64,000 bases of DNA from Desulfogranum japonicum DSM 18378 (GTDB taxonomy: Bacteria; Desulfobacterota; Desulfobulbia; Desulfobulbales; Desulfobulbaceae), in contig NZ_AUCV01000005.1 in NCBI RefSeq assembly GCF_000429945.1, positions 124,001-188,000 on the forward strand. Direction: 5' to 3'. Below the pieces are notes generated by a model. It was not told where the DNA came from. It worked only from the letters and a program-made list of their open reading frames with translations, and searched no databases. The position numbers and the translations under genes are program-made. Below, piece after piece: positions 19,491 to 28,176 of this stretch (position 1 is the stretch's first letter; every line of letters begins with the position of its first letter).

Positions 19491-19493
19491 AGC

Positions 19494-20237
19494 TCAATCG
19501 AGTTCGTCGAAAAATTCCTGCTTCAGCCAGCGAATTCCAAGCAGGAGCAATTGTTCATCATCTCCTGCAAGGGCTTGTAGTTCAAGGGCGTTAAATGGTC
19601 GGCGCAAACTAATACGTCCATCAGCCATTTCCTGGCGAAAGGAGTCAAGATTGTATAGAGCCAGTATGTACTGGTCGAGTTGTTCTCTGGTAGGGCGGAA
19701 TCCGTTTTTTATCCTGGGGTGTTGAACCAGACCCAGGAGGGCGTCGTTGAAGCGGTTGTATATATCCAAACCCTGATCTGTGGAGTAAGACGCTGGTGTG
19801 TATTGCTGCTGTTCAGCAAAACCTTGACAGTGCGGCTCCTTCAGGAGGACATAGCTTTCTTCATGGGAGCCGTCTTCCCGCTTGATTACCCCCCGGCCGA
19901 CAGGGTATGCCCGGCAGCTTGACGGTCTATCAGGGTAAACACTGCATCCTTTGCCGCTGACAAATACGCAACTGGCTTTGCCGTCGTCAACCATGGTCAG
20001 GTAACAGACAGGAAAGAGTTGGCTTGGATCCCACTCGATAATAACATACTTTTCCAGAAAGCCTCCTGAGTGCATGTCCAGGTTGTTTTTCAGACGCAGT
20101 GCATCATAGGGCGTCAGCGCAAGATCCAGTTCCCTGCAACACTCGGTGAAGCAGGGAACATCAGGGTGGCAGTTGAAGGAAAATTTCTCTTCCGCCTCCA
20201 TGGGTTTAAAAAAAGGTGGTAATTTTTCAGTATCCAT
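19494..20237 (-). CDS. YkgJ-family cysteine-cluster protein
   Basis: Protein of 247 residues with the conserved cysteine cluster of the UPF0153/YkgJ family, thought to bind zinc or an iron-sulfur centre. Visible cysteines are in NCHPDVPCFTECC near residue 23-35 and in GKGCSVYPDRPSSCRAYP near residue 100-115. The biochemical role of the family is not established. The start lies 4 bases after the secDF stop with AAGG ahead, so translation is likely coupled to secDF. Confidence 0.88.
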   Translation of the reverse strand: MDTEKLPPFFKPMEAEEKFSFNCHPDVPCFTECCRELDLALTPYDALRLKNNLDMHSGGFLEKYVIIEWDPSQLFPVCYLTMVDDGKASCVFVSGKGCSVYPDRPSSCRAYPVGRGVIKREDGSHEESYVLLKEPHCQGFAEQQQYTPASYSTDQGLDIYNRFNDALLGLVQHPRIKNGFRPTREQLDQYILALYNLDSFRQEMADGRISLRRPFNALELQALAGDDEQLLLLGIRWLKQEFFDELD

Positions 20238-20241
20238 TGCC

Positions 20242-22803
20242 TTATCGTGATTTGAGGGTAAGCAGCGGGCTGGCGATAAAAATGGAAGAGTAGGTTCCCA
20301 CTATGATACCGATGAGTAAAGCTGCGGAAAAGTTGTGGATGGTCGTACCACCAAACAGAAAAAGAGAGAGCAGAACCAGTGCTGTGGTCAATGAGGTGAC
20401 CACAGAACGGCCAAGTACCTGATTTATACTGGTATTGATGGTATCAAGTAAATTTCCTTCTTCTTCTTCCTTACTCATGTTTTCACGGATACGGTCGAAG
20501 ACGACCACAGAGTCGTTAAGAGAGTATCCTGCCAGAGTCAGAAGTGCGGTAACGATCAACAGGGTAATTTCCATATTCGTCAGCCAGCATATTCCAAGTA
20601 CCGCGAGAACATCATGTAAAGTGGCTGCGGCTGCAGCGAGGCCAAAGGAAAAATCAAACCGCAGGGCCAGGTAGCAAAGTACTCCGAAAAGCGAGATCGC
20701 AATGGCTTGAACAGCTTTATTACGGAGGACTTCGGAAATGGAAGAACCTATTTCTGATTGGCTCTCAAGTGTGAATGCATTATCGGGGAAATCTTTCACC
20801 AGGATATTTGTCAGTGCATCACCGAGGTGTCCCACATGCTCTTCCTGTTTTTTCATTTTTACAATCAGACGGTGTTCCCCTGTAACCTCCTGAAGGTCGA
20901 TGTTGGGATAGCCGTTTTCTTTAAGAGAGTTACGGATATCGGCAAGGGCAAAAGGCAGCTCGGATTTGTATTGCAGTAAAGAACCTCCGGTAAAGTCGAC
21001 ACCGAGATTAGCATGACCTCTGAGAATCTGTACAAAAGCTATCGTGCCAAGAAGGACCAGGACCGTTGAAAAGGTGAACGCTATTTTACGGGCTTTCATA
21101 AAGTCGAAGGACGCATTTTTCACCAGATGCATAAAGTTCAGTTTTTTCATTCTGGCAGTGGCAAAGAGACTGTCGAAGATCAGACGGCTGCAGAAAAGAA
21201 CTGCGAAAAGGTTAAAAATAATACCCAGGGAAAGGGTAACCGCAAAGCCTTTGATAGGACCGGTACCAAACAGGAACAGAGCCATGGCTGTGATAAGCGT
21301 CGTTACCTGTGAGTCGACAATACTCCAGAAAGCTTTGCTGAAACCGGCGTCAATGCCTGATTTGACGGATTTGCCAAGACTGAATTCTTCGCGCATACGT
21401 TCAAAGATCAGAACATTGGCATCCACAGCCATACCAATGGAGAGAATGATACCTGCTATACCAGGCAGGGTAAGGGTGGCACTGAGCATGGCCAGGCCAA
21501 CAAAAAGAAAAAGGATATTCAGCGCTAAAGAAATGTTGGCAACAACACCGGACAGGCGGTAGTAGATCACCATGAAGCCAAGAACCATCAGCGCTCCATA
21601 GAGTCCGGAAAGCAAACCTTTTTTGATTGAGTCTGCACCAAGACTGGCGCCGACGGTCAGTTTCTGTAATGTTTTGACATCGGTCGGAAGAGCGCCGGCA
21701 CGCAGGACGATGGAGAGGTCTGTGGCTTCTTCATGGGTGAATCGACCGGTGATCTGTGCGCTACCGCCATAAATGGCCTCATTGATTCTCGGTGCTGAAC
21801 GGACGACATCATCCAGCACAATGGCCAGTCTGCGTCCTACATTCTTTTCTGTAACATCAGCGAATTTTTTGCCGCCCCTTCCTGTCAGGTCCAGGCTCAC
21901 GTAAGGCTGGTTGAATGTACCGCCGACTCTGACCTGCGCGTCCTTGACCATTTCTCCCGTCATCAGGATCTGCTCTTCAAGCAGCATGGGGATGTTTGTC
22001 ACCTGCTGGGTCTGGGGATCAATTTCCCGTTCAAAGTATATGGCTGTTCCTTTGGGCAGACGGCTCTGAAGGGCATGATTAAGTTTACTGAGGCTTTCTT
22101 TTGTATTCCACTGTTTGGCCTGAATAGCGTCGTTCACTATCTGGCCAAGGTTGAGCCCCTGGCTGTCCGCAACGAGTTTAAACGACAGCTGGGCGGTCTG
22201 ACCGATGAGCTTTTCCGCCCGTTCAGGATCCTTTTCTCCCGGGAGCTGGACTACTATCTCGTTTTCGCCCTGGCGTACAATAACAGGTTCGCCAACACCA
22301 AACTGATCTACTCGATTTCGTATGATTTCCAGAGATTGGCTGACGGCATTCTTTTTAATATGACTGATCTGCTCATCTGTGAGTTTCAGGGTAACCCTTG
22401 GAAAGGTGCCGGGCTCTGCCTGAATTTCAGAGGACAGGTTAGGGAAATCCGAGTCCAGTACCTGTTTCACAGTCTCCACAGCACTGGTACTGGGTAGGGT
22501 AAATATAACCCTGTCCTTGTGGTCTGATTTCAGCTGGACAGCGGTGATTTTTTTCTCTGCGAGTCCTTCTTTAAGATCCTGTGCTGCCAGATTCAATGAA
22601 TTTTCAACCGCTTTTTCCAGATCTACCTGCAGCACCAGATGAAGGCCGCCCTGAAGATCAAGACCGAGCTTTAACCCTTGGGGGGCAAGGTAGGTTTTCC
22701 ACCAGCTGGGAGCTTCCTTGTCAAAGGAAGGAACAAGTGTGACAACCGAAAACAGGACCAGCATAACAAGCATGCCTATTTTCAATTTTAAAGTAGTATT
22801 CAT
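20242..22803 (-). CDS. secDF: protein translocase subunit SecDF (fused)
   Basis: Single 853-residue fusion of SecD and SecF, which uses the proton-motive force to help pull proteins through SecYEG. SecD part: N-terminal helix, LDLQGGLHLVLQVD, a large periplasmic P1 region, and the membrane motif GMAVDANVLIFERMREE around residue 460-480. The SecF part starts near residue 560 with a new helix, DFTGGSLLQYKSE, and SLNDSVVVFDRIREN. Many relatives have separate secD and secF and an upstream yajC; no yajC is visible here. It heads the operon secDF-ykgJ-HD-HAD. Confidence 0.96.
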   Translation of the reverse strand: MNTTLKLKIGMLVMLVLFSVVTLVPSFDKEAPSWWKTYLAPQGLKLGLDLQGGLHLVLQVDLEKAVENSLNLAAQDLKEGLAEKKITAVQLKSDHKDRVIFTLPSTSAVETVKQVLDSDFPNLSSEIQAEPGTFPRVTLKLTDEQISHIKKNAVSQSLEIIRNRVDQFGVGEPVIVRQGENEIVVQLPGEKDPERAEKLIGQTAQLSFKLVADSQGLNLGQIVNDAIQAKQWNTKESLSKLNHALQSRLPKGTAIYFEREIDPQTQQVTNIPMLLEEQILMTGEMVKDAQVRVGGTFNQPYVSLDLTGRGGKKFADVTEKNVGRRLAIVLDDVVRSAPRINEAIYGGSAQITGRFTHEEATDLSIVLRAGALPTDVKTLQKLTVGASLGADSIKKGLLSGLYGALMVLGFMVIYYRLSGVVANISLALNILFLFVGLAMLSATLTLPGIAGIILSIGMAVDANVLIFERMREEFSLGKSVKSGIDAGFSKAFWSIVDSQVTTLITAMALFLFGTGPIKGFAVTLSLGIIFNLFAVLFCSRLIFDSLFATARMKKLNFMHLVKNASFDFMKARKIAFTFSTVLVLLGTIAFVQILRGHANLGVDFTGGSLLQYKSELPFALADIRNSLKENGYPNIDLQEVTGEHRLIVKMKKQEEHVGHLGDALTNILVKDFPDNAFTLESQSEIGSSISEVLRNKAVQAIAISLFGVLCYLALRFDFSFGLAAAAATLHDVLAVLGICWLTNMEITLLIVTALLTLAGYSLNDSVVVFDRIRENMSKEEEEGNLLDTINTSINQVLGRSVVTSLTTALVLLSLFLFGGTTIHNFSAALLIGIIVGTYSSIFIASPLLTLKSR

Positions 22804-23009
22804 TGGAAATAGCCTTGGTTACTCTTTAATAGATATTTTAAATAGGTAATTGGATAAGCGATAAACTCGTCGATTATACGACGATACTTAGTATCATGCA
22901 ATGGGCAGAGTGTATTTTTCCGGAAAAAGGCAGCCGGTATAGATAGCTGCATACAGATAACTCTGCAGCAGGAGGAGCGATACCATCAACTGCCAATGAT
23001 GTTTACCGT

Positions 23010-23768
23010 TCATGAACGTATACGGTTGATGGCTGCAGCCATGCATGCCGCACCAAAACCGTTATCAATATTGACCACAGCAAGTCCTGGCGAGCAGCTG
23101 TTTAGCATACCGAGCAGGGCAGAAAATCCTCCGGCTCCAGTTCCATACCCAACGCTTGTCGGAACACCGATTACTGGCGCATCGGTAAGGCCGGCAACCA
23201 CCGATGGCAGTGCTCCCTCCATACCAGCAATGACAATGATTGCGGCTGCCTGTTGCAAGGTTTTGGTTTGGCCAAGTATTCGGTGAATCCCTGCAACGCC
23301 TGAATCGTAAATCTGTTTTGTCGGATGTCCGAAAAGTTCCAGAGTGAGACGGGCTTCTTCTGCTATGGGAAGGTCCGAGGAACCGGCGGTTACCAGTACA
23401 ATCTCTCCCTGGACTTCAATTGTCGGCGCATATTCCTGGTTCCCGATGAGCAAGCGTGCTATAGGGTCATAGTGGAGATAAGGGAGCGCTTTGCAGATTT
23501 TTTCTGCCTTATCATTATCAACTCTGGTGGCAAGTATAACACTGCGTCTAGCGTGCATACGTTCTATGATTGCCTGAATTTGGTCAGCCGTTTTGGATTG
23601 ACCGAAAATAATTTCGGGAATTCCTGTGCGCAGGCACCTGTGATGGTCCAGCTGTGCTTCCGTAAATGATTCCACGGGCAGTCGACGAAGCTGGTCAACG
23701 ACTTCCCCCTGGCTGATTTGACCTGCGCAGAGTCGAGTGAGCAGGTCATTGAGTTGATCGTGATTCAT
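23010..23768 (-). CDS. larB: nickel-pincer cofactor biosynthesis protein LarB
   Basis: LarB family protein (252 residues), a PurE-related carboxylase that acts on nicotinic acid adenine dinucleotide to start the nickel-pincer cofactor of lactate racemase. Seen: a family-specific N-terminal helical region, then the PurE-like core with VTAGSSDLPIAEEARLTLE, DSGVAGIHRI, IVIAGMEGALPSVVAGL and GVPTSVGYG. No larA, larC or larE is in the window. It precedes secDF on the same strand, with a 206-base gap. Confidence 0.93.
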   Translation of the reverse strand: MNHDQLNDLLTRLCAGQISQGEVVDQLRRLPVESFTEAQLDHHRCLRTGIPEIIFGQSKTADQIQAIIERMHARRSVILATRVDNDKAEKICKALPYLHYDPIARLLIGNQEYAPTIEVQGEIVLVTAGSSDLPIAEEARLTLELFGHPTKQIYDSGVAGIHRILGQTKTLQQAAAIIVIAGMEGALPSVVAGLTDAPVIGVPTSVGYGTGAGGFSALLGMLNSCSPGLAVVNIDNGFGAACMAAAINRIRS

Positions 23769-24148
23769 CTGGCTGGTAACGGCTTTGTTTGTAGAAAAAG
23801 AGGAGGTGCTGTAACTTGTTTCTCTTTATATATGCTCATCACTCAACCAGATCCGAAATATGAAAATAGCTTGGTTGAATGTGCATGTACCGTAAGTATA
23901 TTTTTTGAAATATCCACCTATAAATTTACAGAAAGGCTGCTTGCTGTTTTTCTCCTAATGGATGGTGAACATCGCCGCTACTCTGAAGAAAAACCCGGAC
24001 AACGGGAATGCTTTTCCAGCAGGAGTAACATCGTCCTGTTCATATGGGGTTGAAAGTATGTTATACAAATTCAGAATGTTATTTTTTTGCAGGCAAACCA
24101 TCTGTGTTCAGGTCACTGACTGCTATATATCGCATTAAAAGGAGATAC
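23769..24148. other. gene-free divergent spacer larB / phosphotransferase
   Basis: About 380 bases between divergently read genes. Short frames cross it without similarity or ribosome sites. It presumably holds the promoters of both flanking genes; no specific site or repeat was assigned. Confidence 0.5.
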
Positions 24149-25156
24149 ATGAATACATTGCCGGAGTTTATCGCATCATTGTCAAGGCCGGAGTCTTACC
24201 CGCATCCTGTTGAACATGTCCAGCTGATTCAAACGCATATCAGTTATGTGCTTGTCGCAGGCGATTTTGTATACAAATTTAAGAAGCCTGTTGATTTTGG
24301 TTTTTTGGATTTTTCCACTCTGGAGAAACGAAAAGCCTGCTGTGAGAGGGAACTGCTCCTTAACAAACGGTTATGTCCCGACATCTATCTGAATCTGGTT
24401 GGTGTGCAAAAGCAGGCAACAACGTATTCATTGATCGAGGGCGACAGTGATATCGAGTATGGGATACAGATGCGTCGTATGCCCGAAAATATGATGATGG
24501 GAAACGTGATTGCGCGAAAAGAACTTGATCGCACCCATATAGACAGGATTGTCGAAGTACTGGCTCCATTTTACAGAGGCGCCGAGAGCAATGAAGAGAT
24601 CGACTCATTTGGCACTGCCCAGAGCGTAGGGGTTAACGTCTTGGAGAATTTTGACCAGACTGCCTCCTTTGTTGACCAGGGTGCTCTGGATGGCAAGCAA
24701 TTTCAGGATATCAAGGCGTATGCACAAGCCGTATTACTGGATGAAAAGCTATTTGAAGATCGTATCAAGGCTGGCCGTATCCGTGACTGCCATGGAGATT
24801 TGTATTCAGCCAATATCTGCCTTGCTGATAAGGTATACATTTACGATTGCATAGAGTTCAATGACCGTTTCCGTTACAATGATGTAACCTGTGACATCGC
24901 GTTTCTGGCCATGGATCTCGACTATCATGGACTTGAGGATCTCTCCAATTACTGTATAGACAGATTTGTTGCACATACCGAAGATCCGGGGGTATATGAC
25001 CTGCTGGATTTTTATAAGTGTTACCGGGCGTATGTTCGTGGGAAGATAGGGTTGTTTACTGCTGCTGATCCGCAGGTTACTGAAGAAGTTCGCCAGTCAT
25101 CCCTTGAAAGTGCTTCCCGATACTTTGACTTGGCACATCGCTACACTAAAAAGTAA
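24149..25156 (+). CDS. aminoglycoside-phosphotransferase-like kinase (N-terminal half of a usually fused protein)
   Basis: Protein-kinase-fold small-molecule phosphotransferase of 335 residues. Seen: FVYKFKKPVDFGFLDFSTLEKR, the catalytic loop RDCHGDLYSANICL and the metal-binding YIYDCIEFND. In many bacteria this domain is fused to a P-loop kinase in one bifunctional polypeptide of unknown substrate; here the P-loop part is a separate gene starting 2 bases after the stop, in another frame. ATG 24149 is set by AAAAGGAG; upstream sequence in frame is not conserved. Confidence 0.85.
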   Translation: MNTLPEFIASLSRPESYPHPVEHVQLIQTHISYVLVAGDFVYKFKKPVDFGFLDFSTLEKRKACCERELLLNKRLCPDIYLNLVGVQKQATTYSLIEGDSDIEYGIQMRRMPENMMMGNVIARKELDRTHIDRIVEVLAPFYRGAESNEEIDSFGTAQSVGVNVLENFDQTASFVDQGALDGKQFQDIKAYAQAVLLDEKLFEDRIKAGRIRDCHGDLYSANICLADKVYIYDCIEFNDRFRYNDVTCDIAFLAMDLDYHGLEDLSNYCIDRFVAHTEDPGVYDLLDFYKCYRAYVRGKIGLFTAADPQVTEEVRQSSLESASRYFDLAHRYTKK

Positions 25157-25158
25157 GT

Positions 25159-25761
25159 ATGGCTTCGCAATTACTTCATTTTGAGGGAGAAAGGATCCTG
25201 CTGGTGTTCATGGGGTTGACAGCAGGGGGAAAATCAACCCTCGCACAGCAATATGCCATGCAAACTGGCGGCATCCATATCAATACAGATACGGAACGTA
25301 AAAAGCTGGCAGGCCTGAGTCCTACCCAGAAACGACCTGACGGTGTTGAACAGGGAATTTATTCACCCGAGTTGACAGCAACAACATATGAACATCTTCT
25401 GGACCTGGCTGAGGAAGCATTTGCTCGTGGGGAACACCTGGTGTTACTTGATGGATCTTATTCCAGGCATACCTATCGAGAGGCAGTGCGTGGCAGAGCT
25501 GAAGAAATGGGAGCCAGACTGCTCTTTATCTTTTGTTTCTGCTCTGAACAGGAAACCAGAAAACGGTTGGACTTTCGTTCCCGCGATGTCAGTGCTGTTT
25601 CCGATGGAAGATGGGAAATTTATCTGTATCAAAAAAAGAGCTTCGAATTTCCGGATAAGGAAAAAGATTGCCTTTTCTTTGATACTACTGGAGATCCAGC
25701 CACGTTGACGAAAAAATTGGCCTCGGGGATACTGAAGGAACTGCAGGCCGGCACTCTGTGA
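25159..25761 (+). CDS. P-loop kinase (C-terminal half of a usually fused phosphotransferase/kinase)
   Basis: AAA/zeta-toxin-like P-loop kinase of 200 residues. The Walker A motif GLTAGGKSTLA lies near residues 18-28, with INTDTERKKL after it and LVLLDGSYSRHTYREA as the Walker B/lid region. It starts 2 bases after the preceding phosphotransferase gene with no clear ribosome site of its own, so translation is probably coupled. Substrate unknown. It converges on bamD. Confidence 0.85.
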   Translation: MASQLLHFEGERILLVFMGLTAGGKSTLAQQYAMQTGGIHINTDTERKKLAGLSPTQKRPDGVEQGIYSPELTATTYEHLLDLAEEAFARGEHLVLLDGSYSRHTYREAVRGRAEEMGARLLFIFCFCSEQETRKRLDFRSRDVSAVSDGRWEIYLYQKKSFEFPDKEKDCLFFDTTGDPATLTKKLASGILKELQAGTL

Positions 25762-25803
25762 TTTTACTGTGTGTCGGCCTGGTTAGGGGTGAGGCAAAAG
25801 AGG

Positions 25804-26625
25804 TTAAAGATCCCTGCTTTTTTCAGAAACCGGATTGTCCGTATCCTCAGCCTCACCACTCGATATCCACTGTGGCATTGTCAGACTCGGAAGCCATTTT
25901 TGAATTCCCCAACGGGGAGGATTATTTTCTTCAAGCCTTTTGAGAAGAGCAGATGCTTTAGGTGCGATGGTTGAATTGGGGTACATGGCTAAAATATATT
26001 TAAGTCGGTGTTGTGCCTGTTCGTATTCCTTGGTACGCACATAAAAAACAGCAACAAAATATTCATGGTTAACAAGGAAATTTTTGGCAGCGGCAATTCT
26101 GGCTCTTGCTTCCTTGGTGTATGGTGAATCTGGGAACGAGCGGAGCAGACGAGAAAACGATTTTATAGCATCCTGTGCACCTGTAACATCTCGGTCAATA
26201 CGGTCCGTTCGTTGGAAATCGCACATGCCGATCTGGAAAATCACATAGGGGACTGCCTCGTTGGTAGGGTGACGCTCTTCAAATTGCTGATATAGAAGTT
26301 TTGCCTCCAGGTAGGAATGATTGTAGTAGTGTGCATCAGCAGATTTGAGTTCTGCGAGCATCGCCTGCTGGCTGAAAGGATGTTCATCGAGAATCTTTTC
26401 AAAAGCCCGTATTGCAGTGCTGTAGTCGCCCACGCTGTATGCGTCCATGCCCTGGGTGATCAGAGCTTCGGGGGTGTCTCCGACTATTTCCTGTTCTTCA
26501 CCAATGGTGACTTTATCGAACATGCCCTGAAAAACAGAACAGCTGGAGAGAAGCCCAGCGCATAGGAGGGCAAGGGTAAAGGTGGTGATGGCCTGTGTTA
26601 TGTTTTTTCGGTCAGGATGATGCAT
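25804..26625 (-). CDS. bamD: outer membrane assembly lipoprotein BamD
   Basis: Lipoprotein of the BAM complex that inserts beta-barrel proteins into the outer membrane. The 273-residue product has a signal peptide ending in the lipobox LLSSC (about residues 23-27), then tetratricopeptide repeats (GMDAYSVGDYSTAIRAFEKIL, QFEERHPTNEAVPYV, LRSFPDSPYTKEARARI, LKYILAMYPNSTIAPKA). Start 26625 is preceded by AGAAGGAG; a start 8 codons earlier is in frame but less likely. It supports a Gram-negative envelope. Confidence 0.93.
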   Translation of the reverse strand: MHHPDRKNITQAITTFTLALLCAGLLSSCSVFQGMFDKVTIGEEQEIVGDTPEALITQGMDAYSVGDYSTAIRAFEKILDEHPFSQQAMLAELKSADAHYYNHSYLEAKLLYQQFEERHPTNEAVPYVIFQIGMCDFQRTDRIDRDVTGAQDAIKSFSRLLRSFPDSPYTKEARARIAAAKNFLVNHEYFVAVFYVRTKEYEQAQHRLKYILAMYPNSTIAPKASALLKRLEENNPPRWGIQKWLPSLTMPQWISSGEAEDTDNPVSEKSRDL

Positions 26626-27382
26626 GGGATCTCCTTCTCTTGAGTACACTATGGTTGAGCAGCTGCCACGTGAGTGTTTTTTTGTCAGGTGAGCCGCATT
26701 TCTGCAGTATTAGCCCTGATTCTTTACCAGTATTTGCGGTCGGGAAAAACTAAAAAAAGACAGAAAGTATGTGTTACGGCCGAATCAAGCATAAAATAGC
26801 AGGGAGTTTTTCACATGGGCTCACTGTGTATAACGGAATAAACCCTCTGGCTATGCTCATCAAAAAATGGGTCTCTTTTCATAATCCTTATTCACGAAGG
26901 TGGTTTTGGGCCTGTTCTCCACACATTATTTTGCGAGGCTGAAGGAACAGAACGTGAGTTGAAAGACCAGCAAGAATAGATACGTTGTTTTTTGCGCCCT
27001 CAGGTATCCTCCTGTTCGCACTGAAAGGCTTTTTTCTGATTTCAGGAGTCTTGCGCATATGGGAATGTCACTAGCCGTGGGAAGGAGGCGGGGAAGTAGA
27101 GCGAAAAAGGGACTGTTACTCCCTCTCTGGTAGAGTGTGGCTCGGATCTCAAAATGTTTGATGGTTGGGTTCCCCGACCATAAAGCCCCCTAATACGGTC
27201 ACTATGGTCGGGAATAGTTTGCAGATCTCCTCAATTGACTGTGGAAAGGCAGCCCTGGCGAGGAGAAGAATTTGCCATGAGGGTATCAAAAAATACCCTG
27301 AATAATACATGAAAAGCATCAATCAGCATATCGAGGGAATACTTGCCTCTCCAGATACGCTCAAACACGTTACAACTGGCAA
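26626..27382. other. long gene-free region bamD-trxA
   Basis: About 757 bases without a supported gene on either strand. It holds a perfect 10-base inverted repeat (CCCGACCATA 27173-27182 and TATGGTCGGG 27203-27212, 20-base loop) and smaller dyads such as AGGGA/TCCCT near 27103. It could encode a structured small RNA. No match to 6S, RNase P, SRP or tmRNA core motifs was recognised by eye. Confidence 0.45.
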
Positions 27383-27712
27383 TTAAAGGGCTTTATTCAT
27401 GAGATCCTGGAGTTGGGTTTTACCAACCGCACCTGTGATCTGATCTACAACTTCGCCGCCTTTGAACAGGATAAGGGTAGGGATGGCACGAATACCGAAT
27501 TTGCCAGGTGTGGCAGGGTTATCGTCCACATTCATCTTGGCAATACTTACTTTGCCATCAAATTCTTCTGCAAGCTCATCGATTACAGGCCCGATAGCTT
27601 TACATGGCCCACACCATGGAGCCCAGAAGTCTACCAGGCAGGGAAGATCATTCTCCAGAATTTTTGAATCAAATTCGCTATCTGAGACATGTAATACCTT
27701 ATCACTTGCCAT
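27383..27712 (-). CDS. trxA: thioredoxin
   Basis: Cytoplasmic dithiol oxidoreductase of 109 residues. The active site FWAPWCGPCKAIGP places the redox pair at C34 and C37; the cis-proline segment IRAIPTLILFKGG and C-terminal GAVGKTQL are typical. A strong AAGGAG precedes ATG 27712. No thioredoxin reductase gene is nearby. It has its own promoter on the minus strand about 95-120 bases upstream. Confidence 0.97.
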   Translation of the reverse strand: MASDKVLHVSDSEFDSKILENDLPCLVDFWAPWCGPCKAIGPVIDELAEEFDGKVSIAKMNVDDNPATPGKFGIRAIPTLILFKGGEVVDQITGAVGKTQLQDLMNKAL

Positions 27713-28176
27713 CTTGAGTTCTCCTTGTTATTCCCCGTTGGGACGTTAATGGTGAAAAAATGAACCTTTCCCAACAGTTATAGAGGGTTAGCTAATTAAG
27801 TAGTCATTCTACCTTGCGTGTGTCTCGGTGACAAGAGAAAATTGCCATCTTTGGCTTCATGTCAAGGGATATGGTCTGTTTTGTTGGTTTTTGCTTTTGA
27901 CAGAGTTGAAGACAGGCTGTTATACTGGGAAATTGAGCTTGAGTTCATTTGGCTGGGTGAACTCAACATATGGTATTGTGATCAGGATCCTTTCAGGGAA
28001 ATCACGCCTATTTTTGCCCATACATATCCGCGGTCATGTTTTATGAGATTCGTATCCCTGTGCTCACCTGTGCCATGCACATTTTCCTGAAGGCACGAGG
28101 GCACAGGGCTGATGCGGAATAATAACAGCCGGAATTTTCAGCTAACTCTTTTTTATAGCCATAAAAGGTGAAAGTC
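27713..28176. other. divergent spacer trxA / hemL
   Basis: About 460 bases holding the trxA promoter, an 8-base perfect dyad (TTGAGTTC 27939-27946 and GAACTCAA 27959-27966) and a second dyad (CCTGTGCC 28067-28074 and GGCACAGG 28100-28107) in the presumed hemL leader. No gene was supported; a 90-residue plus-strand frame (27818-28090) has no recognisable features. Confidence 0.5.
27806..27834 (-). promoter_or_regulatory. sigma-70 promoter of trxA
   Basis: Read on the minus strand, TTGTCA (27834-27829) and TAGAAT (27811-27806) are 17 bases apart. Both boxes match the consensus in five of six positions. They lie about 95 bases upstream of the trxA start. Confidence 0.55.

Noticed and set aside
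26990-27110. 6S RNA candidate in the bamD-trxA gap
   Set aside because: Some pairing is possible (TTGCGC/GCGCAA) but the long closing stem and central bubble could not be drawn convincingly by eye.
27818-28090. 90-residue frame upstream of hemL
   Set aside because: No ribosome site or motif, and it crosses two dyads that look regulatory.
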